From Klebsiella africana (GTDB taxonomy: Bacteria; Pseudomonadota; Gammaproteobacteria; Enterobacterales; Enterobacteriaceae): a DNA stretch of 64,000 nucleotides. The stretch spans positions 3,906,001-3,970,000 of the forward strand of contig NZ_CP084874.1 in NCBI RefSeq assembly GCF_020526085.1, in the 5' to 3' direction. Within the stretch, counting starts at the first letter, position 1. Each line of letters starts with the position of its first letter. Positions 40,989-51,018 of the stretch are shown piece by piece. The position numbers and the translations under genes were made by a program. The notes below the pieces were generated by a model. It saw only the letters and a program-made list of their open reading frames with translations, was not told the DNA's origin and searched no databases.

Positions 40989-41951
40989 TCAGCGATAAGG
41001 CGCCGTCAGATTGACCATCATTTCAATATGCGCTGCGTCCGCATTAAGCGCTGGAATATATTCATATTGCTTGCCACCCGCTTCGAGGAAAATTTCCCGG
41101 TTCTGGACGGCGATCTCTTCCAGCGTTTCGAGACAATCGGCGGCAAAGCCCGGGCACAGCACCTGGATATGCTTCGTCCCCTTTTCACCGAGCATTTTTA
41201 GCGTTTCATCGGTGTAGGGCGTCAGCCAGGGTTCGCGGCCAAAGCGCGACTGGAAGGTCATCATCACCCGCTCCGGCGGCAGCCCCAGCGCCGAGACCAG
41301 CTCCCGCGTGGTATCGCGACAGCGCTGAGGATAGTCATCCCCCTGGTTGGCATAGCGCTGCGGGATCCCATGATAGGAGAGCAGCAGCAGATCGGGTTCA
41401 CCATGCACCGCGAAGGAGGCGCGCACGCTGGCCGCCAGCGCATGGATATAGTCCGGGCGATCGGCATAGTCGCGAATAAACGAGATCCCCGGAATGGCGC
41501 GTTTTTTCGCAAGGATCCGCGCCAGCTCATCCCAGACGGCGGCCACCGTCGAGCAGGAATATTGCGGATACAACGGCAGCACCACGATGTGCTCCACCCC
41601 CTGCGCCAGTAAATCATCCACCGCGCTGGCCAGCGACGGCGAACCATAGCTCATGCCCAGCGCCACCGGGGTATCCGGCAGCCTGGCGGCCAGCGCCTGC
41701 TGCTGGCGGCGGCTGTATACCATCAGCGGTGAGCCCTCCTCCATCCAGACAGACTGATAGAGCTTCGCCACGCGCGGGGAGCGAATCGGCAGTATGACGC
41801 CGCGCAGCAGCGGCCACCATAGCAGACGAGACGTATCCACCACCCGTTTGTCGCTGAGGAATTGTCGCAGATAGCGCTTCACCGCACCGGGGGTGGGCGC
41901 ATCGGGAGTGCCTAAATTGGCCAGCAAGATACCTGTTTTCGTCTGATGCAT
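40989..41951 (-). CDS. hemH: Ferrochelatase
   Basis: A 320-aa enzyme inserting Fe2+ into protoporphyrin IX, the last step of heme synthesis. The catalytic His is in [12 protein letters not shown], and the acidic partner is in the DCLETLEEI segment near residue 265. The N-terminus [20 protein letters not shown] matches E. coli HemH. It lies downstream of adk on the same strand. Confidence 0.96.
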   Translation of the reverse strand: MHQTKTGILLANLGTPDAPTPGAVKRYLRQFLSDKRVVDTSRLLWWPLLRGVILPIRSPRVAKLYQSVWMEEGSPLMVYSRRQQQALAARLPDTPVALGMSYGSPSLASAVDDLLAQGVEHIVVLPLYPQYSCSTVAAVWDELARILAKKRAIPGISFIRDYADRPDYIHALAASVRASFAVHGEPDLLLLSYHGIPQRYANQGDDYPQRCRDTTRELVSALGLPPERVMMTFQSRFGREPWLTPYTDETLKMLGEKGTKHIQVLCPGFAADCLETLEEIAVQNREIFLEAGGKQYEYIPALNADAAHIEMMVNLTAPYR

Positions 41952-42042
41952 TACCGCCTCTTAACCATTTGAATCGCAGCCAATTGTAGCTGAAATGGCG
42001 CTAAACGGAACCAATCATAGCAAAAGGTAGAAATGAGAGGAG

Positions 42043-42070
42043 TTCTCATCCTGCCGCAGCAGGATGAGAA
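42043..42070 (-). terminator. Hairpin downstream of adk
   Basis: The arms TTCTCATCCTGC (42043-42054) and GCAGGATGAGAA (42059-42070) are perfect with a 4-base loop, directly after the adk stop. The following minus-strand sequence is pyrimidine-rich rather than a clean T-run. Confidence 0.7.
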
Positions 42071-42079
42071 AAGGCTTTA

Positions 42080-43169
<1,090 letters not shown>

Positions 43170-45044
43170 TTACGACGCCAGCAGCTGGTTCATACGGCGG
43201 ATAAACTGGTTCGGATCTTCCAGCGTGCCGCGCTCGGCCAGCAGCGCCTGATCCAGCAGCAGTTCCACCCATTCGCCGAATTGCGCGTCATCCTGGGTAT
43301 CGGCGGCGCGTTTCACCAGCTGATGCGCCGGGTTCAGCTCGAAGATGTACTTCACTTCCGGCGCCGCCTGGCCCGCTGCGGCGAACAGCTTCGCCATCTG
43401 GGTGCTCATCTCGTCGGCATCGGTGGTGACAATTGCCGGGGTATCGGTCAGACGATGGGTCAGACGCACCTCTTTCACTCGGTCGCCAAGCAGGTTTTTC
43501 ACCCGCTCAACGAACGGCTCCAGCGCTTTTTCAGCTTCTTTGGTGGACTCGTCCACTTCATCCGCCAGCTTGTCCAGCGACTCGTCGGCTTTAGCGACAG
43601 ACTGGAACGCTTTGCCGTCGAACTCGGTCAGGTAGCTCATCATCCATTCGTCGATGCGATCGGAAAGCAGCAGAACTTCAATCCCTTTCTTACGCAGCAG
43701 TTCGAGGTGCGGGCTGCTCTTCGCCGCCGCATAGCTGTCGGCAGTGATGTAGTAGATCTTCTCCTGGCCTTCTTTCATACGCGAGACATACTCTTCCAGC
43801 GACACGGTCTGTGCGGAGGAGTCGGTGTGAGTGGATGCAAAGCGCAGCAGTTTAGCGATCGCTTCCTGATTGCTCGGATCTTCCGCCGGGCCCTCTTTCA
43901 GCACCAGGCCGAACTGTTTCCAGAAGGTCTGATATTTTTCAGCATCGTCTTTCGCCAACTTATCCAGCATCTGCAGCGCGCGTTTGGTCAGCGCGGTGCG
44001 CAGGTTGCGGGTCACGCTGCTGTCCTGCAGGATTTCACGCGAGACGTTCAGCGGCAGATCGTTGGAATCGATCAGGCCGCGTACAAAGCGCAGGTAGTTC
44101 GGCATAAACTGCTCGGCGTCGTCCATGATGAACACACGCTGGACGTACAGCTTCAGGCCGTGTTTATGATCGCGGTTCCACATATCCCACGGCGCCTGGG
44201 ACGGGATGTACAGCAGGCTGGTGTACTCCTGCTTCCCTTCCACGCGGTTGTGGCTCCAGGTCAGCGGGTCGCTGTAGTCGTGAGCGATATGCTTATAAAA
44301 CTCTTTGTATTCGTCGTCGTTAACTTCGGATTTGCTGCGGGTCCACAGGGCCTGCGCCTTGTTGATTTTTTCCCACGAAATCACGGTTTCGCCGTCTTTC
44401 TCTTCCCGTTTTTCAATCTCAACCGGCAGCGCGATATGGTCGGAATACTTGCTGATGATAGAGCGTACGCGCCAGTCGTTGAGGAAATCATCTTCGCCTT
44501 CGCGCAGATGCAGGGTGATTTCGGTCCCGCGATCGGCTTTGGTGATATCAGCTACGGTATATTCGCCTTCGCCGGCGGATTCCCAGAACACGCCGTTTTC
44601 CGGCTTGTCGCCCGCCGCACGGGTACGCACGGTCACTTTGTCCGCCACGATGAAGGCCGAATAGAAGCCGACACCGAACTGACCGATCAGCTGGCTATCC
44701 TTCGCCTGGTCGGAACCCATCGATTCGAGGAACGCTTTGGTGCCGGATTTGGCGATGGTGCCGAGATGGTCGATAACCTCTTCCCGGTTCATACCGATAC
44801 CGTTATCGGCAATGGTCAGGGTACGGTTGTCTTTATCAAACGAAACCCGTACGCGCAGCTCGCCATCCCCCTCATACAAATCCGGCTGCGACAGCGCGCG
44901 GAAACGCAGCTTATCGGCCGCATCAGAGGCGTTGGAAATCAGCTCACGCAGAAAGATTTCTTTGTTGGAATAGAGGGAATGGATCATCAGGTGCAGAAGC
45001 TGTTTTACTTCTGACTGAAAACCACGAGTTTCTTGTCCTTTCAT
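43170..45044 (-). CDS. htpG: Hsp90-family chaperone HtpG
   Basis: A 624-aa cytosolic Hsp90, equal to E. coli. The N-terminal GHKL ATPase domain contains [16 protein letters not shown] (catalytic Glu and Asn), DNGIGM and [11 protein letters not shown]. The middle domain has the catalytic-loop Arg region [10 protein letters not shown]. The C-terminal dimerisation domain ends in RRMNQLLAS. The start [10 protein letters not shown] is used, eight codons inside the longest frame. It is driven by a sigma-32 promoter. Confidence 0.97.
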   Translation of the reverse strand: MKGQETRGFQSEVKQLLHLMIHSLYSNKEIFLRELISNASDAADKLRFRALSQPDLYEGDGELRVRVSFDKDNRTLTIADNGIGMNREEVIDHLGTIAKSGTKAFLESMGSDQAKDSQLIGQFGVGFYSAFIVADKVTVRTRAAGDKPENGVFWESAGEGEYTVADITKADRGTEITLHLREGEDDFLNDWRVRSIISKYSDHIALPVEIEKREEKDGETVISWEKINKAQALWTRSKSEVNDDEYKEFYKHIAHDYSDPLTWSHNRVEGKQEYTSLLYIPSQAPWDMWNRDHKHGLKLYVQRVFIMDDAEQFMPNYLRFVRGLIDSNDLPLNVSREILQDSSVTRNLRTALTKRALQMLDKLAKDDAEKYQTFWKQFGLVLKEGPAEDPSNQEAIAKLLRFASTHTDSSAQTVSLEEYVSRMKEGQEKIYYITADSYAAAKSSPHLELLRKKGIEVLLLSDRIDEWMMSYLTEFDGKAFQSVAKADESLDKLADEVDESTKEAEKALEPFVERVKNLLGDRVKEVRLTHRLTDTPAIVTTDADEMSTQMAKLFAAAGQAAPEVKYIFELNPAHQLVKRAADTQDDAQFGEWVELLLDQALLAERGTLEDPNQFIRRMNQLLAS

Positions 45045-45098
45045 CTGATTCAACCTCAACAATGCCATTTTAAATGGGGTAAAAAACCGTTGAGTGGG

Positions 45099-45127
45099 AG
45101 ATGGGGACAGCGGGGAAATTTTTCAAG
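45099..45127 (-). promoter_or_regulatory. Sigma-32 heat-shock promoter of htpG
   Basis: On the minus strand CTTGAAA (45127-45121), a 14-bp spacer and CCCCATCT (45106-45099) fit the sigma-32 consensus without a mismatch in the core. The -10 box lies about 55 bp before the htpG ATG. Confidence 0.92.
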
Positions 45128-45128
45128 C

Positions 45129-45150
45129 GGAGGCGGCGCTGGCCGCCTCC
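45129..45150 (-). terminator. recR terminator
   Basis: The stem GGAGGCGG/CCGCCTCC, on the minus strand just after the recR stop, is followed by GCTTGAAAAATTT. Its downstream edge directly adjoins the htpG -35 element. Confidence 0.7.
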
Positions 45151-45156
45151 ATTTGT

Positions 45157-45761
45157 TCAGAAAGTAATCTTGTGGCGACCGGCCAGCGAGTGGGACAGCG
45201 TGGTGCCGTCGACCATCTCCAGCTCGCCGCCCACCGGCACGCCGTGGGCGATTCGGCTGGCGTCGACGCCATACTGCGCGCACAGCTCCGCGATGTAGTT
45301 GGCCGTCGCCTCACCCTCAACGGTCGGGTTAGTGGCGAGGATCACCTCGGTGATCGACTCCGCCTCCAGCCGTTGCTCCAGGCGATCGAGCCCGATGTCA
45401 TCAGGCCCGATGCCGTCGAGCGGCGACAGGTGCCCCATCAGCACGAAGTAGCGACCGGAATACTGCCCGGTCTGCTCAATGGCATAGATGTCCGCCGGAC
45501 TCTCTACCACACAGATCTGGCCGTTTTCCTGGCGACGCGGGTTGCTGCAGATATTGCACACCTCCTGCTCGGTGAAGGTGCGGCAATCGGCGCAGTGGCC
45601 GATCTCCGACATCGCGCGCGTCAGCGCTTGCGCCAGGCGCATACCGCCGCTGCGATCGCGCTGCAGCAGGGTAAACGCCATGCGCTGCGCCGACTTCGGG
45701 CCGACGCCCGGCAGACAGCGCAGCGCTTCCATAAGCTGAGTTAACAGCGGGCTGGTTTGCA

Positions 45762-45762
<1 letters not shown>
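45157..45762 (-). CDS. recR: Recombination mediator RecR
   Basis: A 201-aa protein of the RecFOR pathway that loads RecA on gapped DNA. An N-terminal helix-hairpin-helix ([17 protein letters not shown]) is followed by a four-Cys zinc finger ([16 protein letters not shown]) and a TOPRIM domain ([24 protein letters not shown]). Its start overlaps the ybaB stop by 1 bp; with dnaX upstream this is the dnaX-ybaB-recR operon. Confidence 0.97.
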
Positions 45763-46109
<347 letters not shown>

Positions 46110-46151
46110 TCAGTCATCGTTAAAGGTACTGAATGCCAGTCAGACTGGCGT

Positions 46152-48062
46152 TCAAATGGGGCGGATACTCTCTTCATCCAGATCGGCGTCGAAGAAACGA
46201 CGCAGAGTCTGAATGTTATTATCCGCGATAATGGCTTCGCGCGCCTGCGCGAGCTTTTCTTCATAAATAGCCTGCCGCCACTCCAGCGGCGTACGCATCG
46301 CGGGATTATCATCTTCCACGATGGTCAATTCAACCGGCGTACCGTACAACACCCCCAGCGCTTCAGCCAGCTTTTGCTGCGCGCCGGCGGAATTGAGGTG
46401 ACGCTGGCTGGGGCGCAGATGCAGACAGACGCGGCTGCCCTCCTGCTCTTTCCACGCGTTGAGCGCCACTTGCTCGACCAGCTTAGGTACCGCCAGCTGG
46501 CTCACTTCCGCCGCCCAGCTGTCGCGCTCCACCGCTTCTTCGGCGAGCTTGGCCGCCAGCTCCGGCGTCTTCTCATGCTCCAGCGCCTTTTTCAGCGCTT
46601 TGGGCGTGGCGACGTCGACTTTGGTCTCTTCCACCACCGTCGTCGCCTTCCAGCGATAGGCCTCTTTCTTCGCCGGAGCCTGCTCCAGCGCGGCCGCGGC
46701 CGGACGAGCCTGGACGCGCTCGGTAATCGAACTCAGTCGTTCCAGCGCAGCGTTATTCACCGGCCGCGCGCGGGAAGCGGCTGCCGGTTCACTCTTTTTT
46801 GGGGTGGTTGCTCCCTGGCTACGCTGCAGGTGGCTGCGGGCCGCCAGCACCTGGCTGGTGGTTGGCGGCAAACTCGGCGAAGGCTGTGGCGGTGGCGCTG
46901 CTGCGGGGGCCCCCGCCTGACGCAGCGCAGGCGCGGCAGCCTGTACCGGCTGCACCTCCGGCTCCGGCAGCGGCTTACGCGGATGAAACGCCAGGGCGCG
47001 CAGCAGCGTCATTTCGACGCCCATTCTCCGGTCCGGGGCGTAAGGCAGCTCTTTGCGGCCAATCAGCAGCGTTTGGTAGTAGAGCTGAACATCGCCCGGC
47101 GGTACGGTTCGCGCCAGTTCGCGCATCCGCACTTCGACGGCGGCCATGTCGGCGCCCAGCGCCGAAGGCGACAGCTGAACCATGGCGATGCGGTGCAGCA
47201 AGCTCTGCATCTCGACCAGCAGCGCCTCCCACTCGACGCCGCGTGCGGCGGCGTCATTGACCCCTGCCATTACCCGCTCGCCGTCAGCAGCGACCAGCGC
47301 TTCAATCAGCGACAGCGCCTGATCGTCATCAAGGGTGCCAAGCATGGTGCTCACCGATGCCGCCGTCAGCTGTCCTTCCCCACTGGCAATCGCCTGATCG
47401 GTCAGGCTTAAGGCATCGCGTAGGCTGCCATCGGCCGCCCGCGACAGCAACTGCAGCGCACGGGGCTCAAAGGCAATCTGCTCTTCGCCAAGAATATGCT
47501 CCAGCTGATGGCGGATCTGTTCAACGTCCAGCGCCTTCAGGTGGAACTGCAGGCAGCGGGATAAGATCGTCACCGGCAGCTTCTGCGGATCCGTCGTCGC
47601 CAGCAGGAATTTGACGTGCGCCGGCGGCTCCTCTAGCGTTTTTAACAACGCGTTGAAGCTGTGACGCGACAGCATATGGACTTCGTCGATGAGATAGACC
47701 TTAAAGCGGCCGCGGGCTGGCGCGTACTGGACGTTATCCAGCAGATCGCGGGTATCTTCGACTTTAGTTCGCGAGGCGGCGTCAATCTCAATCAGATCGA
47801 CAAAGCGCCCCTGTTCAATTTCCCGGCAGTTATCGCACACGCCGCAGGGGGTGGCGGTAATGCCAGATTCACAGTTTAACCCTTTCGCCAACAGACGGGC
47901 GATGGAGGTCTTCCCGACCCCGCGGGTACCGGAAAAAAGATAAGCGTGGTGAATGCGCCCTAACGACAAGCCGTTCGCCAGTGCGGTCAGCACATGTTCC
48001 TGGCCGACGACGTCAGCAAAGGTTTGTGGGCGCCATTTACGGGCTAAGACCTGATAACTCAT
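46152..48062 (-). CDS. dnaX: DNA polymerase III subunits tau and gamma
   Basis: Clamp-loader ATPase; tau (636 aa) also binds the polymerase core and DnaB. The Walker A loop is GTRGVGKTS, the zinc module is C-X8-C-X2-C-X2-C in CESGITATPCGVCDNC, and the Walker B region is DEVHML. After residue 370 there is a flexible Pro/Ala/Gln-rich linker, then the tau-specific domains. A -1 frameshift at 46794-46800 yields gamma. It is a few residues shorter than E. coli tau (643) owing to the linker. Confidence 0.97.
   Translation of the reverse strand: MSYQVLARKWRPQTFADVVGQEHVLTALANGLSLGRIHHAYLFSGTRGVGKTSIARLLAKGLNCESGITATPCGVCDNCREIEQGRFVDLIEIDAASRTKVEDTRDLLDNVQYAPARGRFKVYLIDEVHMLSRHSFNALLKTLEEPPAHVKFLLATTDPQKLPVTILSRCLQFHLKALDVEQIRHQLEHILGEEQIAFEPRALQLLSRAADGSLRDALSLTDQAIASGEGQLTAASVSTMLGTLDDDQALSLIEALVAADGERVMAGVNDAAARGVEWEALLVEMQSLLHRIAMVQLSPSALGADMAAVEVRMRELARTVPPGDVQLYYQTLLIGRKELPYAPDRRMGVEMTLLRALAFHPRKPLPEPEVQPVQAAAPALRQAGAPAAAPPPQPSPSLPPTTSQVLAARSHLQRSQGATTPKKSEPAAASRARPVNNAALERLSSITERVQARPAAAALEQAPAKKEAYRWKATTVVEETKVDVATPKALKKALEHEKTPELAAKLAEEAVERDSWAAEVSQLAVPKLVEQVALNAWKEQEGSRVCLHLRPSQRHLNSAGAQQKLAEALGVLYGTPVELTIVEDDNPAMRTPLEWRQAIYEEKLAQAREAIIADNNIQTLRRFFDADLDEESIRPI
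46789..46813 (-). promoter_or_regulatory. Programmed -1 frameshift site for gamma subunit
   Basis: The slip heptamer A AAA AAG (46800-46794) covers codons 421-423. A -1 shift gives AAA AAA GAG TGA, so gamma ends in Lys-Lys-Glu at about residue 424. The upstream Shine-Dalgarno-like stimulator AGGGAG is present 10 bp before the slip site, as in E. coli. Confidence 0.92.
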
Positions 48063-48154
48063 GGGCTGGCTCTGAAACGCTGGAAGGTGAAATCACGAAG
48101 GGGTCATGCTATCACAGCCCCGCCCGATCGGCGAGGCTATGTGGAGGGATTTGC

Positions 48155-48706
48155 TTAGTGGCCCGGGAACGGCACCAGGCTGTAGCAGTGGATCCCCAGC
48201 TTTTCCAGGCGCTGTTCGCCGCCCAGATCGAAGAGGTTGATAATGAAGGCGGCATCATGCACTTCGCCGCCAAGACGGCGGATCAGTTTGACCGTCGCGT
48301 CGATGGTGCCGCCGGTCGCCAGCAGATCGTCCACCACCAGCACTTTGTCGCCCGGTTTAATGGCATCAACGTGGATCTCCAGCTGATCGGTGCCGTACTC
48401 CAGTTCATAGCTCTCGGCAATGGTTTCGCGCGGCAACTTACGCGGCTTGCGTACCGGAACAAAGCCTACGCCCAGCGCCAGCGCAACCGGTGCGCCGAAC
48501 AGGAAGCCACGCGCTTCGGTCCCCACCACTTTGGTGATGCCGGCGTTTTTATAACGCTCGGTCAGCAGTTCAATGCTAAGCGCGTAGGCTTTTGGGTCTT
48601 CCAGTAAGCTGGTGACATCGCGGAAAAGGATGCCCGGTTTCGGATAATCCTGGACGCTTTGGATGCTGTTCTTCAGATATTCAAGCTGCTGTGCAGTTGC
48701 GGTCAT
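48155..48706 (-). CDS. apt: Adenine phosphoribosyltransferase
   Basis: A 183-aa purine-salvage enzyme making AMP from adenine and PRPP. The PRPP-binding motif is [13 protein letters not shown]. The N-terminal hood begins [17 protein letters not shown], the E. coli start; an in-frame extension of 11 codons is rejected. It lies upstream of dnaX in the same direction. Confidence 0.97.
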   Translation of the reverse strand: MTATAQQLEYLKNSIQSVQDYPKPGILFRDVTSLLEDPKAYALSIELLTERYKNAGITKVVGTEARGFLFGAPVALALGVGFVPVRKPRKLPRETIAESYELEYGTDQLEIHVDAIKPGDKVLVVDDLLATGGTIDATVKLIRRLGGEVHDAAFIINLFDLGGEQRLEKLGIHCYSLVPFPGH

Positions 48707-48856
48707 AAGTGTATGCCTGATTGAAACGGTGTTACCCACGGGCGTGCAAAATGGGCCAAAGAAACATTTGCTTAACCTTTGACCAGGCTTACCCGCGCTC
48801 GAAAACGCCAGAATTTACTGGCTGTTGGCAACAATTGCAACAGGCATTATTGCGCA

Positions 48857-49234
48857 TCAGTGCTTTTGTTGCTTTGCGTCAACCACCGGAATGCGCCACA
48901 TAAAGATCAGCAGACAGGCCAGAATGACCAACAGCATGATGCGCACCCACGTAAGCTTAACCAGCCATAGCGAAATAGCAAAAGTCACCACGATCATCGC
49001 AATGGCGCGCGGTTTAGCGCCCCGAGGCATGGCGCGGTACTGTTGCCAGTGGCGAAGATAGCCGCCAAACCAGGAGCGATACAGAAGCCATTGGTGAAAG
49101 CGCGGCGATGAGCGAGCAAAGCACCAGGCGGCAAGCAGAATAAACGGCGTCGTCGGTAGCAACGGTAAAAAGACACCCAGCGTGCCCAGCGCTACCGCCA
49201 GCCAGCCAATAATGGTTAAAATGACAGGTGGCAT
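48857..49234 (-). CDS. ybaN: DUF454 inner-membrane protein YbaN
   Basis: A 125-aa membrane protein, equal to E. coli YbaN, with three to four hydrophobic segments and the family motif GVFLPLLPTTPFILLAAWCFARSSPRFH. The function is unknown. The start MPPVILTIIGW is preferred over an extension of 28 codons that overlaps the divergent priC control region. Confidence 0.93.
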   Translation of the reverse strand: MPPVILTIIGWLAVALGTLGVFLPLLPTTPFILLAAWCFARSSPRFHQWLLYRSWFGGYLRHWQQYRAMPRGAKPRAIAMIVVTFAISLWLVKLTWVRIMLLVILACLLIFMWRIPVVDAKQQKH

Positions 49235-49303
49235 AATGCGAATCGTTATCAAACAGATGAGGCTACTGTAGCACAGTTGGCTGAGGGGAAATGGAGAGGT
49301 TTG

Positions 49304-49831
49304 GTGAAAACAGCTCAACTTTTACAAACGCTGAACGATCAGCTCAACGAGCTGGCCGCGCTGGTTGCGCCGCTGGCGGAGCACGCGACCCTGAGCCCGC
49401 GTTTTGACCGCCAGCTCTTCCACACCCGCAGTACACGGATGCAGGCCTATCTGACGGAAGCCCAGCAGAATTTTAACCAACTCCGCCAGGCCGTGGAGCG
49501 CCAGCGTTTGTCGCAGGTGGCCTGGATTGCCGAGCGTCTGGCGGCGCAAATCGCCGCGCTGCGACGGGAAACCGCCACCTGGTCCTTACGCAGTTGGGAC
49601 CACGCTTCGCCAACGCTGAGCCGCTGGCAGCGCCGTCGCCTGCAGCATCAGGAGTATGAGCGCCGCCTGCTGGCGATGCGCGACCAACGTCAGAACCTTT
49701 TGACGCAGACAACCAGCCTTGAGGAGCAGCAGCGGCTGGCCAGAGAAGTCGACGTCTACAACGGCCGGCTGGCGCGCTGCCGACAGGCGCTGGACAAGAT
49801 TGAAAACGTACTGGCGCGGCTGACGCGCTGA
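49304..49831 (+). CDS. priC: Primosomal replication protein N'' PriC
   Basis: A 175-aa protein that reloads DnaB at stalled forks with gaps, independently of PriA. It is helical and basic, with the conserved segments [19 protein letters not shown] and [16 protein letters not shown]. The start is GTG at 49304 (VKTAQLL, compare E. coli MKTALLL). The ATG at 49277 lies upstream of the Shine-Dalgarno GGAGAGG and is less likely. rsmS follows after 11 bp. Confidence 0.93.
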   Translation: MKTAQLLQTLNDQLNELAALVAPLAEHATLSPRFDRQLFHTRSTRMQAYLTEAQQNFNQLRQAVERQRLSQVAWIAERLAAQIAALRRETATWSLRSWDHASPTLSRWQRRRLQHQEYERRLLAMRDQRQNLLTQTTSLEEQQRLAREVDVYNGRLARCRQALDKIENVLARLTR

Positions 49832-49842
49832 CAGGAGAGGCA

Positions 49843-50016
49843 ATGTCACTGGAAAATGCATCCGATGAGGTCAAACTGGCCGTCGATTTAATCATGTTGC
49901 TGGAATCGCATCAGATCCCGGCGCAAACCGTGCTGGCCGCGCTGGAAATTGTCCAGCGGGATTATGCAAACAAGTTAAAGAACGTGGAAAGCGGGTCGCA
50001 ATCTCCTGAGAAGTAG
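49843..50016 (+). CDS. rsmS: RsmS (YbaM) small regulatory protein
   Basis: A 57-aa protein starting [20 protein letters not shown], clearly homologous to E. coli YbaM (53 aa), also called RsmS in Pectobacterium, where it influences exoenzyme production. It lies 11 bp after priC with AGGAGAGG upstream, so the two are co-transcribed. The C-terminal tail is more variable than the core. Confidence 0.92.
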   Translation: MSLENASDEVKLAVDLIMLLESHQIPAQTVLAALEIVQRDYANKLKNVESGSQSPEK

Positions 50017-50083
50017 GATGTTGCCTCCGGCGGAGTGCTGGCAGAGTGGTCCTCTGAGCATGACGCTAATGGAGGCAATATTT

Positions 50084-50983
50084 ATGGAAAAAGTCAGTCA
50101 AACCCCACACGACGCGGTGTTTCGCCAGATGTTAATGCATCAGGCGGTCGCGAAGGATTTTTTGCAGCTGTATTTGCCCGCGCCGTTTCTGGCGATCTGC
50201 GAACTGGATTCGCTGCAGCTGGTCTCCGGTAGCTTTGTTGAAGAGGACCTGCGCGCCAGCTATTCCGATATCCTTTACTCACTGCGCACACATCACGGAA
50301 CGGGCTATGTTTACGCGCTGATTGAGCACCAGAGCACGCCGGACAAGCTGATGGCGTTTCGCCTGCTGCGCTATGCGCTGGCCGCCATGCAGCGTCATCT
50401 GGACGCTGGCCACGACACGCTGCCGCTGGTAGTGCCGATTCTGTTTTATCACGGCAAAGTTAGCCCCTGGCCCTGGGCCCGCAACTGGCAACAGCTATTC
50501 GCCGATCCGGCGCTGGCGAAGGCGCTCTATAGCAATGATTTTCCGCTGGTGGACCTCACCGTAATGCCAGATAATCAGATCGCCCGTCATCGGCGGATGG
50601 CCATGCTGGAGCTGCTGCAAAAGCATATCCGTCATCGCGATCTGGCCGAGCTGCAGGTGCCGTTGATTGCGCTGATGACGCAAGGCTATCTGACAGAAGC
50701 GCAGCTGAATACGCTGCTGCGCTATATGTTGCAGGCGGGAACCACGGAACATCCGGGGGCGCTGATCCGCACGCTGGCGGCGCAGTCGCCCAGGCATAAG
50801 GAGCTAATGATGACCATTGCCGAATGGCTGGAAGAGAAAGGCCGTAAACAGGGGCAGCAGGAAGGTGAGCAGGAAGCCACCCGCAGCATCGCCGCCAGAA
50901 TGCTGGCGCGCGGCCTCGAACGTCAAACCGTGCAGGAGCTCACCGGGCTCAGCGATGAAGAACTCGCCGCGCTGGTGCCCTGA
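50084..50983 (+). CDS. Rpn family recombination-promoting nuclease / putative transposase
   Basis: A 299-aa protein of the RpnA/YhgA-like family (PDDEXK nuclease fold), often annotated as transposase_31. Seen: the N-terminal PHDAVFRQMLMH motif and the nuclease core SYSDILYSLRTHHGTGYVYALIEHQSTPD, with the E-x-Q signature. The C-terminal tail is variable (KGRKQGQQEGEQEATRSIAARMLARGLE). In E. coli, Rpn proteins promote RecA-independent recombination, and C-terminal fragments can be made separately. The start MEKVSQTPHD fits the family. It is convergent with mscK. Confidence 0.9.
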   Translation: MEKVSQTPHDAVFRQMLMHQAVAKDFLQLYLPAPFLAICELDSLQLVSGSFVEEDLRASYSDILYSLRTHHGTGYVYALIEHQSTPDKLMAFRLLRYALAAMQRHLDAGHDTLPLVVPILFYHGKVSPWPWARNWQQLFADPALAKALYSNDFPLVDLTVMPDNQIARHRRMAMLELLQKHIRHRDLAELQVPLIALMTQGYLTEAQLNTLLRYMLQAGTTEHPGALIRTLAAQSPRHKELMMTIAEWLEEKGRKQGQQEGEQEATRSIAARMLARGLERQTVQELTGLSDEELAALVP

Positions 50984-51018
50984 GGCAGCAGGGGCGGCTT
51001 TGCACCGCCCCACTTTCG

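Noticed and set aside
50084..50983. Rpn-type gene as part of an insertion sequence
   Set aside because: No terminal inverted repeats or target duplication flank it; Rpn proteins are often stand-alone genes.
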